Shown: positions 46,529 through 54,756, counted from the first letter of the stretch. The stretch is DNA of 64,000 nt from Microbacterium oleivorans (GCF_001644225.1 NZ_LSTV01000001.1:496001-560000); one strand, 5' to 3'. Made by a program: numbers and translations. Notes: generated by a model from the sequence alone, not told the origin.

Positions 46529-47041
46529 TTACAGCTTGGGGCCGCGAGGTGTTCCGGGAACCGTGTCGCTGAGGCCGAGGACGAAGTCGAGGATGTCGCG
46601 GGCCGTCGCCGTCCGCCCCGGGCCGCGCCCGAGCGACCACCCGGCGTCGTCCGCGGAGAGGGTCGACCCGGCGACGGCGGCGCGCCGCTCGAAGGGCATG
46701 CGTGTGACGGCATACAGCGCGACGGCCCCGCTCAGGGTGGGTGGGAGCGCGACCGGGCGATCGCCTGCGAGGACGAGCAGGGCGCGTGTTGCGTCGACGA
46801 GGGAGCGGATGCGGCGGCGCCGGCCGCCGCGGATCCCCGCCGCCACCTCGGTGAGGGGTGTCCCCGTGGAGGATCCCAGACCGGCCCCGGTGAGGAAGCG
46901 GTCGGCGTCGTCCGGCGACGGCGCGAGGGCCGCTGCGAGCACGACGACGTCGGCGAGCGCCTCGCGCCAGTCGCCCGTCACCGCGGATTCGTCCGTGCGC
47001 TCCCGGTTGCTGAGGGGCAGGTGGCGCGAGAGGTCGGACAT
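46529..47041 (-). CDS. Conserved hypothetical protein
   Basis: 170 residues, soluble, mostly helical. It has the basic stretch GIRGGRRRRIRSLVDATRALLVLA and a C-terminal ARDILDFVLGLSD. No family recognised. It is probably cotranscribed with the NYN nuclease gene (10-bp gap). The ATG at 47041 lies 6 nt after TAAGCT with no Shine-Dalgarno, which supports a leaderless start, and it is divergent from the LacI gene. Confidence 0.65.
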   Translation of the reverse strand: MSDLSRHLPLSNRERTDESAVTGDWREALADVVVLAAALAPSPDDADRFLTGAGLGSSTGTPLTEVAAGIRGGRRRRIRSLVDATRALLVLAGDRPVALPPTLSGAVALYAVTRMPFERRAAVAGSTLSADDAGWSLGRGPGRTATARDILDFVLGLSDTVPGTPRGPKL

Positions 47042-47047
47042 GCGGTC

Positions 47048-47053
47048 AGCTTA
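47048..47053 (-). promoter_or_regulatory. -10 element TAAGCT, leaderless start at 47041
   Basis: TAAGCT on the minus strand lies 6 nt before the ATG at 47041. Confidence 0.55.
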
Positions 47054-47070
47054 GGCGGCAGCGGGCGCGA

Positions 47071-47092
47071 TGTGACAGGCCGCCTTGTCACA
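47071..47092. promoter_or_regulatory. Perfect inverted repeat between divergent genes
   Basis: TGTGACA and TGTCACA flank an 8-bp spacer. It is placed just upstream of the -10 of the minus-strand gene at 47041 and upstream of the lacI promoter, so it may bind a regulator controlling either. The arms resemble half of the LacI site at 48259-48274, but the spacing differs. Confidence 0.45.
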
Positions 47093-47142
47093 CGCGAGGC
47101 CCCGCTACGACAGGGGAGTAAGGTGCCCTGGGGGTCGCGACG

Positions 47143-47150
47143 TGCATAAT
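47143..47150 (+). promoter_or_regulatory. Extended -10 promoter of the second lacI gene
   Basis: TGCATAAT gives a CATAAT hexamer with a TG one base upstream (extended -10). No matching -35 is seen. The predicted start falls near 47157, just before the partial operator at 47164-47177. Confidence 0.5.
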
Positions 47151-47163
47151 GGCGTCGAATCGA

Positions 47164-47177
47164 TGTGACCGTGAACA
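47164..47177. promoter_or_regulatory. Partial LacI-type operator, possible autoregulation
   Basis: TGTGACCGTGAACA has the central CG and conserved outer TGT/ACA of the 48260-48273 site but is less symmetric. It lies between the lacI -10 and its start codon. Confidence 0.45.
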
Positions 47178-47193
47178 TTCAGCAAGGGGCCCG

Positions 47194-48204
47194 ATGAGCG
47201 ACGATGCCGCCGGCCGGAGACCGAGTATCCGCGATGTCGCGCGCCTCGCGGAGGTCTCGCACCAGACGGTGTCCCGCGTCCTGAACGACCACCCCAGCAT
47301 CCGGCCGGAGACCCGGGACCGGGTCCTGGCGGCGATGCGGGATCTCTCGTACAGTCCGAACCGCGCGGCCCGCGCGCTGGTGACGAGCCGATCGCGGACG
47401 ATCGGCGTGCTCGCCGCGTCGGCGACGCAGTACGGCCCGGCCGCCTCCATCGCCGCGATCGAAGCGGCCGCGCAGGCGCGGGGCTACTGGGTGTCGACGG
47501 CGAACATCGACCCCGGCGACCCGCAGTCCATCCCCGACGGCATCTCGCACCTCATGGCCCAGTCCGTCGAGGGCCTCGTCGTGATCGCGCCCCAGGTGCG
47601 CGTCATCCGGGCCATCGCCGCCCACGCGGTCGACGTGCCGTTCGTGACGCTGCAGTCCACCGATCCCGACGCGGGCCACTCCGTCGCCGTCGACCAGGTC
47701 GCGGGCGCCCGACTGGCCACACGCCACCTGATCGAACTGGGCCACCGCTCGATCTACCACCTCGCGGGGCCGCAGGATTGGATGGAGGCGGAGGCCCGCA
47801 TGACGGGTTTCCTCGAGGAGATCAGCGCGTGGGACATCGCCACGACCGCGCCGATCCTGGGGGACTGGACCGCCGACTTCGGCTACTACGCCGGGCGCGA
47901 GTTGCTGCGGTACCGCGACTTCACGGCGATCTTCTCCTCCAACGATCAGATGGCGCTGGGGCTCCTGCACGCCGTGCGCGACGAGGGCCTGGACTGTCCG
48001 CGCGACATCAGCATCGTCGGGTTCGACGACATCCCCGAGGCGGGCCACTTCTGGCCGCCGCTCACGACGGTGCGTCAGGACTTCGCCGAACTCGGCCGGC
48101 GGTGCGTCGAGATCCTGCTCGACGAGGCGGGGTCCGCAGCGCTTCCCATGCTCATGCCGGAGCTCGTCGTCCGGTCGTCGACGGCGGCGGTCGCCCGACT
48201 CTGA
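47194..48204 (+). CDS. LacI family regulator of the ChvE-GguAB operon
   Basis: 336 residues. The helix-turn-helix and hinge region (SIRDVARLAEVSHQTVSRVLNDHPSIRPETRDRVLAAMRDLSYSPNRAARALVT) is followed by a sugar-binding effector domain with GFDDIPEAGHFWPPLTTVRQDFAELG. The ATG at 47194 has AAGGGG at a suitable distance. The next operon starts about 120 bp downstream in the same direction and carries a perfect LacI palindrome at its promoter, so this is its likely repressor. Confidence 0.92.
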   Translation: MSDDAAGRRPSIRDVARLAEVSHQTVSRVLNDHPSIRPETRDRVLAAMRDLSYSPNRAARALVTSRSRTIGVLAASATQYGPAASIAAIEAAAQARGYWVSTANIDPGDPQSIPDGISHLMAQSVEGLVVIAPQVRVIRAIAAHAVDVPFVTLQSTDPDAGHSVAVDQVAGARLATRHLIELGHRSIYHLAGPQDWMEAEARMTGFLEEISAWDIATTAPILGDWTADFGYYAGRELLRYRDFTAIFSSNDQMALGLLHAVRDEGLDCPRDISIVGFDDIPEAGHFWPPLTTVRQDFAELGRRCVEILLDEAGSAALPMLMPELVVRSSTAAVARL

Positions 48205-48223
48205 CCCTCTCGGCGCGTCGTGT

Positions 48224-48253
48224 TTGACATCGCCGCGGCCTTGGGTGCATAGT
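48224..48253 (+). promoter_or_regulatory. Promoter of the araD-like/chvE/gguAB operon
   Basis: A perfect -35 TTGACA (48224-48229) and CATAGT (48248-48253) are separated by 18 bp. The predicted start lies inside the LacI palindrome at 48259-48274. Confidence 0.75.
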
Positions 48254-48258
48254 CTCCG

Positions 48259-48274
48259 ATGTGAACGGTCACAT
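48259..48274. promoter_or_regulatory. LacI-family operator at the chvE operon promoter
   Basis: ATGTGAACGGTCACAT is a 16-bp palindrome with one mismatched pair and a central CG, the classic RbsR/XylR-like operator shape. It sits 5 bp after the -10, so a bound repressor would block initiation. Confidence 0.82.
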
Positions 48275-48325
48275 GGCCGTCACCCGGCCGAGTGAATCGG
48301 ACCGCGCAGGACGAGGGAGTCGGCA

Positions 48326-49027
48326 ATGGCGTCGAAGGACGAGCGCTACGTGAGCGGGGTGAAGACCGAGGTGGCCGTCGCACGCATCCGCGAGCGAGTG
48401 GCATCCCTCCTGGTCGACCTGTCCCGCCGTGGCCTCGTCTCGGCCACGCTGTGCGAGCGCGTCCCCGACGCGGACCTCTTCGTCACCCGACCCGTGGACG
48501 CCGACGACGATCTCGCGCCCGAGCGGATGATGGTCCTCACCCTCACCGGCACCCCCGTCGCCGGGACGCCCGGCGAGGGCGGCGCACGACCTGCCGACGT
48601 CGCGCTCTACGCGACGGTGCTCCGCGAGCTCCCGGACACGATGGCCCTCGTCCACCTCGAGACCGGCCACGCGGCCGCCTGGGCGGCGCGCGGGCAGGAG
48701 ATCCCCTGCGTCACCGCCCAGTCCGCCCGCGAGTTCGGCGGCACCGTCCCGGTCCTCGCCGGTCCGCGCGTCGACCCGGCGGCGCTCGTCGAGGCGCTCC
48801 GCGGCGACGGCGCCTCCGTCGTCCTCGTCGCAGGTCTCGGCGCCTTCTGCACGGCCGGCTCCGCCCGCGAGGCGGCCCGTGTCGCGCAGGTGCTCGAAGG
48901 CGTTGCCCGCACCGCCGCTCTCGCCGCGGTCGGCGGACCCACCGAACCCCTCTCGCCCGAGACGATCGCGGACCTCTCCGGCCGCGCTCGCGACCTGCGG
49001 GAACCGATCACCGACGGCCGCCGGTAG
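48326..49027 (+). CDS. AraD-like class II aldolase fold protein lacking metal ligands
   Basis: 233 residues. By eye it aligns over most of its length with L-ribulose-5-phosphate 4-epimerase: RIRERVASLLVDLSRRGLVSAT, then ARPADVALYATVLRELPDTMALVHLETGHAAAWAARGQEIPCVTAQSAREFGGTVPV, then VLVAGLGAFCTAGSAREAARVAQVLEGVARTAAL. The epimerase zinc ligands are His95 and His97 (VHTHS) and His171 (NHGPF). Here the first motif reads VHLET and the second reads AGLGAF, so two of three ligands are lost. It is probably a catalytically dead regulator or binding protein. It leads the chvE-gguAB operon, directly behind the LacI-controlled promoter. Confidence 0.72.
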   Translation: MASKDERYVSGVKTEVAVARIRERVASLLVDLSRRGLVSATLCERVPDADLFVTRPVDADDDLAPERMMVLTLTGTPVAGTPGEGGARPADVALYATVLRELPDTMALVHLETGHAAAWAARGQEIPCVTAQSAREFGGTVPVLAGPRVDPAALVEALRGDGASVVLVAGLGAFCTAGSAREAARVAQVLEGVARTAALAAVGGPTEPLSPETIADLSGRARDLREPITDGRR

Positions 49028-49123
49028 CCCGATACCGGGCGCGGCCACCACCCACAGGACCCCGGCAGGGGTCATGCACCAACCGAACACCACGACACCG
49101 AAGTCAACGGGAAAGGAATCACA

Positions 49124-50257
49124 GTGAAACTCAAGAGGATCATCTTCGTCGGCCTCGCAGCCGGCGCCCTCGCACTCACGGCATGCGCCGGCGGCAACGG
49201 CGGTGGCACCAGCGGCGGCGGCAACGAGGGCGGCGGCGACGGCGGTCTGATCGGCGTCGCGATGCCGACCAAGAGCTCCGAGCGCTGGATCCAGGACGGC
49301 GACGCCGTCAAGAAGGCACTGGAGGACCAGGGCTACAAGGTCGACCTGCAGTACGCCGAGGACGACATCCCCACCCAGGTCTCGCAGATCGAGAACATGA
49401 TCACCAAGGGCGCCGAGGCGCTGATCGTCGCCTCGATCGACGGCACGACGCTGACCGAGGCGCTGCAGAACGCTGCGGATGCCGACATCCCCGTCATCGC
49501 CTACGACCGCCTCATCAAGGGCACCGAGAACGTCGACTACTACGCGACGTTCGACAACGAGCTCGTCGGCAACCAGCAGGCATGGACCGTCCTCAACGGT
49601 CTCGGCCTGACCGACCTCGAGGGCAACAAGCTGGACGACGCGCCCAAGGGGCCGTTCAACATCGAGCTGTTCGCCGGCTCGCTGGATGACAACAACGCGT
49701 TCTTCTTCTTCAACGGCGCCATGGACGTCCTGAAGCCCTACATCGAGGACGGCACGCTCGTCGTCAAGTCGGGCCAGACGAGCATCGAGCAGGCAGCGAC
49801 GCTCCGCTGGGACGGCGAGACCGCGCAGAGCCGTATGGAGGACATCCTCACGGCCAACTACAGCGACGGCACGCAGGTCGACGCCGTCCTGTCGCCCTAC
49901 GACGGCATCTCGCGCGGCATCATCTCGGCTCTCGCCGACGCCGGCTACTCCGTCGGTGAGGAGTGGCCGATCATCTCCGGTCAGGACGCCGAGGTCGACT
50001 CGGTCAAGGCCATCCTGAGCGGCGAGCAGTACGCGACGATCTTCAAGGACACCCGCGAGCTGGCAAAGGTCGCCGCGGACATGGCCGTCGCCGTGCTGAA
50101 CGACGAAGAGCCCGAGACCAACGACACCACCACGTACGACAACGACGTCAAGGTCGTCCCGTCGTACCTGCTGGCCCCGGTCCCGGTCGTCAAGGACAAC
50201 GTCCAGTCGGCGCTCGTCGACACGGGCTACTGGACGGCGGAGGAGCTGGGTCTCTGA
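49124..50257 (+). CDS. chvE: ChvE-type multiple-monosaccharide-binding lipoprotein
   Basis: 377 residues. Lipoprotein signal [21 protein letters not shown] followed by a Gly/Asn-rich spacer ([19 protein letters not shown]). The ChvE/MmsE fold shows [43 protein letters not shown] [25 protein letters not shown] and [21 protein letters not shown] [19 protein letters not shown]. It binds pentoses or hexoses for GguAB. The GTG at 49124 has AAAGGA. An intercistronic hairpin follows. Confidence 0.92.
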   Translation: MKLKRIIFVGLAAGALALTACAGGNGGGTSGGGNEGGGDGGLIGVAMPTKSSERWIQDGDAVKKALEDQGYKVDLQYAEDDIPTQVSQIENMITKGAEALIVASIDGTTLTEALQNAADADIPVIAYDRLIKGTENVDYYATFDNELVGNQQAWTVLNGLGLTDLEGNKLDDAPKGPFNIELFAGSLDDNNAFFFFNGAMDVLKPYIEDGTLVVKSGQTSIEQAATLRWDGETAQSRMEDILTANYSDGTQVDAVLSPYDGISRGIISALADAGYSVGEEWPIISGQDAEVDSVKAILSGEQYATIFKDTRELAKVAADMAVAVLNDEEPETNDTTTYDNDVKVVPSYLLAPVPVVKDNVQSALVDTGYWTAEELGL

Positions 50258-50280
50258 CCCGGGTCCGCCACTGACCATCC

Positions 50281-50314
50281 GCGTCGGCGGCGAGGTTCGC
50301 CTCGCCGCCGACGC
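50281..50314 (+). other. Intercistronic hairpin after chvE
   Basis: A perfect 15-bp stem (GCGTCGGCGGCGAGG) closed by a TTCG loop of the stable UNCG type, between the chvE stop (50257) and the gguA start (50348). It probably protects the chvE mRNA or partly terminates, giving excess binding protein. Confidence 0.85.
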
Positions 50315-50347
50315 ACCCCCATCCATCCCTCACGGAAGTCGGAGATC

Positions 50348-51877
50348 GTGACCGAGACCATCCTCGAGATGCGCGGCATCACCAAGACGTTCCCTGGCGT
50401 GAAGGCGCTGTCGAACGTCAACTTCGCCGTCCGGCGCGGCGAGATCCACGCCATCTGCGGCGAGAACGGCGCCGGCAAGTCGACGCTCATGAAGGTGCTG
50501 TCGGGTGTCTACCCGCACGGCACCTACGACGGCGAGATCCACTACGCCGGCGACGTCGTCGAGTTCAAGAGCCTGCGCGACAGCGAAGCGCGCGGCATCG
50601 TCATCATCCACCAGGAGCTCGCCCTCAGCCCCTACCTCTCGATCGCCGAGAACATCTTCCTCAACAACGAGCGCACGGGCGCGGGCGGTCTCATCGACTG
50701 GAACAAGACCAACTTCGAGGCGGCGGAGCTGCTCAAGCGCGTCGGACTGCGCGAGAACCCCACCACGAAGGTCAACCAGCTCGGTGTCGGCAAGCAGCAG
50801 CTCGTCGAGATCGCCAAGGCGCTTTCGAAGGAGGTCAAGCTCCTCATCCTCGACGAGCCGACCGCCGCGTTGAACGACGAGGACTCCGATCACCTGCTCG
50901 ATCTGATCCTCAGCCTCCGCGAGGAGGGGATCACGTCGATCATCATCAGCCACAAGCTGAACGAGATCAAGAAGGTCGCCGACGCCGTCACGGTCATCCG
51001 CGACGGCAAGACGATCGAGACGATCGCGAAGTCCGACGTCACCGAGGACCGCATCATCAAGGACATGGTGGGTCGCGACCTCGAGCACCGCTACCCCGAC
51101 CACGAACCGCAGATCGGCGACGAGCTGCTGCGTGTCGAGAACTGGACCGCGCACCACCCGCAGGACCCGACCCGTGTCGTCGTCGACGACGTGTCGATCA
51201 CGGTCCGCGCGGGCGAGATCGTTGGGATCGCCGGCCTCATGGGCGCCGGCCGCACCGAGTTCGCGATGAGCCTGTTCGGCCACAGCTACGGCACCCGCAT
51301 CTCGGGCAAGGTCTTCATGCGCGGCCAGGAGATCCGCACGCGCACCGTCTCGGAGGCCATCGCCAACGGACTTGCGTACGCCACCGAGGACCGCAAGACC
51401 TACGGGCTCAACCTCATCGACGACATCAAGCGGAATATCTCGATGGCGTCGCTGAAGAAGCTCGAGAAGGCGGGGCTGGTCGACGACAACGAGGAGTTCG
51501 CCGTCGCCAACCAGTACCGCAAGAGCATGAACATCAAGGCGCCGACCGTGCTCGCCAAGACCGGGAAGCTCTCGGGCGGCAACCAGCAGAAGGTCGTCCT
51601 GTCGAAGTGGATCTACTCCGACCCCGAGGTGCTCATCCTCGACGAGCCCACCCGCGGCATCGACGTCGGAGCGAAGTACGAGATCTACACGATCATCAAC
51701 AAGCTCGCCGCCGCCGGGAAGGGCGTCATCGTCATCTCGTCGGAGCTTCCCGAACTCCTCGGCATCTCCGACCGCGTGTACGCGCTGTCGGAGGGTCGGA
51801 TTACCGGTGAGGTGCCGATCAGCGAGGCCACCCCCGAACACGTCCTCAAACTCATGACCATGGAGAAGCCCCGCTGA
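50348..51877 (+). CDS. gguA: Multiple-monosaccharide ABC transporter ATPase (GguA/MmsA)
   Basis: 509 residues with two tandem nucleotide-binding domains. Domain 1 is complete: [25 protein letters not shown] as signature, [17 protein letters not shown]. In domain 2 the Walker A is degenerate (GLMGAGRTE), while [15 protein letters not shown] and [20 protein letters not shown] are well kept. This is the RbsA/GguA arrangement. The GTG at 50348 follows GGAAGTCGGAG. Confidence 0.95.
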   Translation: MTETILEMRGITKTFPGVKALSNVNFAVRRGEIHAICGENGAGKSTLMKVLSGVYPHGTYDGEIHYAGDVVEFKSLRDSEARGIVIIHQELALSPYLSIAENIFLNNERTGAGGLIDWNKTNFEAAELLKRVGLRENPTTKVNQLGVGKQQLVEIAKALSKEVKLLILDEPTAALNDEDSDHLLDLILSLREEGITSIIISHKLNEIKKVADAVTVIRDGKTIETIAKSDVTEDRIIKDMVGRDLEHRYPDHEPQIGDELLRVENWTAHHPQDPTRVVVDDVSITVRAGEIVGIAGLMGAGRTEFAMSLFGHSYGTRISGKVFMRGQEIRTRTVSEAIANGLAYATEDRKTYGLNLIDDIKRNISMASLKKLEKAGLVDDNEEFAVANQYRKSMNIKAPTVLAKTGKLSGGNQQKVVLSKWIYSDPEVLILDEPTRGIDVGAKYEIYTIINKLAAAGKGVIVISSELPELLGISDRVYALSEGRITGEVPISEATPEHVLKLMTMEKPR

Positions 51878-51894
51878 CGGGGCAGGAGACACAC

Positions 51895-53124
51895 ATGTCC
51901 AACACCACTTCCACGGAGACCGCCGCCGGCGGCGGCATCCATCCGTCCGACAACCGCGTCACCCGCTGGCTGGCGACGGTCCTGTCCGACCTCGGCCGCA
52001 ACGGCATCTTCATCGCCCTGATCGCGGTCGTCGTCCTGTTCGCGATCCTCACCGACGGCATCCTGCTGCGTCCGCAGAACCTGTCGAACCTGGTCGTCCA
52101 GAACGGGTACATCCTCGTGCTGGCGATCGGCATGGTGATGATCATCATCGCCGGCCACATCGACCTGTCCGTCGGTTCCGTCGCGGCCTTCATCGGCGCC
52201 GTGTCGGGTGTGCTGGCGGTCCACTGGGGTCTGCCCTGGGGTCTGGCGATCGTCCTGTCGCTCCTGATCGGTGCCCTCGTCGGCGCCTGGCAGGGCTTCT
52301 GGGTCGCGTACGTCGGCATCCCCGCCTTCATCGTGACCCTCGCGGGCATGCTGATCTTCCGCGGCCTCGCGCTCGTGGTGCTCGGCAACCAGAACATCGG
52401 CTCGTTCCCGACGGAGTACCGCGCGCTCGGCAACGGCTTCCTCGCGGGCCTGTTCGGCGAGTCCGACCCCGACTTGTTCACCCTCGTCATCGGTGCGGTC
52501 GCCATCGTCGCCCTCGCGGTGCAGCAGGTCCGTACGCGCCTCGGCCGTCAGAAGTACGACCAGGACGTCGACCCGCTCATCTGGTTCATCGCCAAGCTCG
52601 CGCTCGTCGCGGTCGTCATCGGCTGGTTCACCCTCGCGCTGGCCTCGTACAAGGGCATCCCGGTCACCCTGATCGTGCTCGCCGTCCTCGTGCTCGTCTA
52701 CGGCATCGTGATGAACCGCACGGTCTTCGGCCGTCACATCTACGCCATCGGCGGCAACCGCCACGCGGCGGAACTGTCGGGCATCAAGACGCGTCGGGTG
52801 GACTTCTGGCTCTTCGTGAACATGGGTGTCCTCGCCGCGCTGGCGGGCCTCATCTTCACCGCGCGCCTCAACCTCGCCGGCCCCAAGGCGGGTGAGGGCT
52901 TCGAGCTCGAGGCGATCTCGGCGGCCTTCATCGGCGGCGCGGCGGTGCAGGGCGGTGTCGGCACGATCGGCGGCGCGATCATCGGTGGTCTCATCATCGG
53001 TGTTCTGAACAACGGCATGTCGATCATGGGCATCGGCATCGACTGGCAGCAGGCCGTGAAGGGTCTCGTGCTGCTGTTCGCCGTCGCCTTCGACGTCTAC
53101 AACAAGCGTCGGGCAGGCCACTGA
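51895..53124 (+). CDS. gguB: Multiple-monosaccharide ABC transporter permease (GguB/MmsB)
   Basis: 409 residues with about 10 membrane helices. Signatures are MVMIIIAGHIDLSVGSVAAFIGAV, FGRHIYAIGGNRHAAELSGIKT, AISAAFIGGAAVQGGVGTIGGAIIGGLIIGVLNNGMSI and VKGLVLLFAVAFDVY, typical of the GguB/MmsB branch. GCAGGAG precedes the ATG at 51895. A 46-residue membrane peptide gene starts 1 bp after its stop. Confidence 0.95.
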   Translation: MSNTTSTETAAGGGIHPSDNRVTRWLATVLSDLGRNGIFIALIAVVVLFAILTDGILLRPQNLSNLVVQNGYILVLAIGMVMIIIAGHIDLSVGSVAAFIGAVSGVLAVHWGLPWGLAIVLSLLIGALVGAWQGFWVAYVGIPAFIVTLAGMLIFRGLALVVLGNQNIGSFPTEYRALGNGFLAGLFGESDPDLFTLVIGAVAIVALAVQQVRTRLGRQKYDQDVDPLIWFIAKLALVAVVIGWFTLALASYKGIPVTLIVLAVLVLVYGIVMNRTVFGRHIYAIGGNRHAAELSGIKTRRVDFWLFVNMGVLAALAGLIFTARLNLAGPKAGEGFELEAISAAFIGGAAVQGGVGTIGGAIIGGLIIGVLNNGMSIMGIGIDWQQAVKGLVLLFAVAFDVYNKRRAGH

Positions 53125-53125
53125 G

Positions 53126-53266
53126 ATGGCGAAGAACCTGCCCACGGGCGGCGACCTCGACCGACCCGGTCCGACGACCGCGCGGATCACTATGTGGATC
53201 TGCGGCGGCGCCGTGGGTCTCTACATGGTCGTGAGCGGCCTCATCGGTGCCCTGACCACCGGCTGA
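53126..53266 (+). CDS. 46-residue single-span membrane peptide
   Basis: The sequence starts MAKNLPTGGDLDRPGPTTAR and then has one membrane helix, MWICGGAVGLYMVVSGLIGAL, ending TTG. It begins 1 bp after the gguB stop, so translation should be coupled, and the operon terminator follows 21 bp after its stop. Size and position suggest a small accessory or stabilising subunit of the GguAB transporter. No homologue family recognised. Confidence 0.65.
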   Translation: MAKNLPTGGDLDRPGPTTARITMWICGGAVGLYMVVSGLIGALTTG

Positions 53267-53287
53267 ATCGGTCCGCTCGCCGGCCCA

Positions 53288-53325
53288 CCGCATCCCCTCT
53301 TCCCGACGCGGAGGAGGGGATGCGG
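53288..53325 (+). terminator. Terminator of the chvE-gguAB operon
   Basis: CCGCATCCCCTCTTCC (53288-53303) pairs with 53310-53325 at 15 of 16 positions around a 6-nt loop. It lies 21 bp after the small membrane peptide gene. Confidence 0.85.
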
Positions 53326-53343
53326 TCGTTCACCGCTGACTCA

Positions 53344-53349
53344 TAGACT
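53344..53349 (+). promoter_or_regulatory. -10 element TAGACT, leaderless start at 53356
   Basis: TAGACT, within TGACTCATAGACT, lies 6 nt before the ATG at 53356. The same 13-mer and the same spacing occur before the marR gene at 34947. Confidence 0.6.
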
Positions 53350-53355
53350 CGGCGC

Positions 53356-53718
53356 ATGCCCTATCTGGTCTCGCTCGTCGTACTGGCCGGGATGATCTTC
53401 GCGCTGGTCGACATCATCACGCGCGATCAGAGCCTCGTGAAGCACATGCCCAAGACGGTCTGGCTCTTCGTCGTCATTCTGCTGCCGTTCCTCGGGACGG
53501 TGCTGTGGTTCGCGATCGGGCGCGAGTACCCGCGGCGCGAGGTCAGCCGTCCGCCGCAGTTCGCCCCCTGGGCGAGCGAACCCGCCCCGCCGCCGGTGCG
53601 CGCGCACGAGGCCCGCTCGACCGAGCAGCAGCTCGCCGACCTCGAGCGCGAGATCGAGGAGGAGCGGCTGCGCGCGGAACTCGCGCGGCGTCGCCGTGAG
53701 CTCGGCGACCCGGCCTGA
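53356..53718 (+). CDS. PLDc_N domain membrane protein with C-terminal coiled coil
   Basis: 120 residues. Two membrane helices flank the phospholipase D N-terminal-like motif (DIITRDQSLVKHMPKTVWLFVVILLPFLGTVLWFAIGREYPRR). The second half is a Pro-rich linker and a charged helix (TEQQLADLEREIEEERLRAELARRRREL) likely to form a coiled coil. No phospholipase catalytic domain is present. Actinobacterial genomes carry many such stand-alone PLDc_N proteins of unknown role. Confidence 0.85.
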   Translation: MPYLVSLVVLAGMIFALVDIITRDQSLVKHMPKTVWLFVVILLPFLGTVLWFAIGREYPRREVSRPPQFAPWASEPAPPPVRAHEARSTEQQLADLEREIEEERLRAELARRRRELGDPA

Positions 53719-53727
53719 GCCGCGGCG

Positions 53728-54708
53728 TCAGCCGCGCGGGTAGACGACGCCGATCTGCCGGCGGATCTCGTCGAGCGTGCCCATGATCGCGACGCTCTCG
53801 TCGATCGGGAGGATGTCACCGTCGGTGCGCCCCTGCGCGACGAGCTGCTCGGCGTGGAGGGCCTGGAACTGCATGCCGCGGCCGTCGATCTCGGTGCGGA
53901 ACTCCTCGTCGAGCGCCCCGTCCGCCCCGAACACGCGGAACGTGGTCGGCGCGTAGAAGACGCCGTCGATCTCGATGCGTCCCTTCGTCCCGACGACCTG
54001 CGCGGCGTTGGCGCCCGCCGCGCGCGAGGAGGTGAGGAGCGAGGACACGCCGCCGTTCGCGTGCACCATCGCGATCGCGACGTCGGTGTCGGCTCCGGTC
54101 GCGGCCAGCTGCGCCGTGGCGCGGATCTCGGCCGGTGCGCCCAGGACGTCCCAGGCGAACGAGACCGGGTAGATGCCGAGGTCGAGCAGCGCGCCCCCGC
54201 CGAGCGCGAGGTCGTTGAGGCGGTGGCTCGGGTCGTCGGTGATGTTCTGGGTGTGGTCGGCGCTCACGAGGCGGACCTCGCCGATGACGCCATCGGCGAG
54301 GATCTCGCGCAGGCGCACCATGTGGGGGAGGTATCGCGTCCACATCGCCTCCATCGCGAGCAGACCGTGGTCGGCGGCGAGGTCGCGGATCGCGACCGCC
54401 TGGTCGGCGTCGAGCGTGAGGGGCTTCTCGATGAGGACGTGCTTGCCGTGCTCGAGGGCGAGCGCGGCGCCCGCGAGGTGGTGGCTGTGCGGGGTCGCGA
54501 CGTAGACGATGTCGACCTCGGGATCGGCGACGAGTTCCTCGTACGATCCGTGGGCGTGGGGAATCCCGTACTGCTCCGCGAACGCCTGCGCGGAGTCGAG
54601 CCGGCGCGAGCCGACCGCGGTGACGGTGCGTCCCGCCGTCTTCAGGTCCGAGGTGAAGGCGTGCGCGATGCCGCCGGTGGCCAGGATTCCCCAGCGAAGA
54701 GAGGTCAT
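53728..54708 (-). CDS. Gfo/Idh/MocA family oxidoreductase
   Basis: 326 residues. The N-terminal Rossmann fold (LRWGILATGGIAHAFTSDL) is followed by the catalytic-lysine motif HVLIEKPLTLDADQA and the C-terminal alpha/beta domain (GGALLDLGIYPVSFAWDVLG). This matches NAD(P)-dependent sugar or dihydrodiol dehydrogenases. The substrate is not known; nearby sugar transporters make a sugar or polyol plausible. The ATG at 54708 is leaderless, 6 nt after TAGGCT, and divergent from the M20 peptidase gene. Confidence 0.9.
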   Translation of the reverse strand: MTSLRWGILATGGIAHAFTSDLKTAGRTVTAVGSRRLDSAQAFAEQYGIPHAHGSYEELVADPEVDIVYVATPHSHHLAGAALALEHGKHVLIEKPLTLDADQAVAIRDLAADHGLLAMEAMWTRYLPHMVRLREILADGVIGEVRLVSADHTQNITDDPSHRLNDLALGGGALLDLGIYPVSFAWDVLGAPAEIRATAQLAATGADTDVAIAMVHANGGVSSLLTSSRAAGANAAQVVGTKGRIEIDGVFYAPTTFRVFGADGALDEEFRTEIDGRGMQFQALHAEQLVAQGRTDGDILPIDESVAIMGTLDEIRRQIGVVYPRG

Positions 54709-54714
54709 CGCCCG

Positions 54715-54720
54715 AGCCTA
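54715..54720 (-). promoter_or_regulatory. -10 element TAGGCT, leaderless start at 54708
   Basis: TAGGCT on the minus strand lies 6 nt before the oxidoreductase ATG. It faces the divergent -10 at 54745-54750 with only 24 bp between, so the two promoters overlap. Confidence 0.6.
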
Positions 54721-54744
54721 TCGGCGCAGCGTGCGCGCCGGATC

Positions 54745-54750
54745 TAGAGT
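54745..54750 (+). promoter_or_regulatory. -10 element TAGAGT, leaderless start at 54757
   Basis: TAGAGT lies 6 nt before the GTG of the M20 peptidase gene, with no ribosome-binding site. Confidence 0.6.
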
Positions 54751-54756
54751 CGGATC

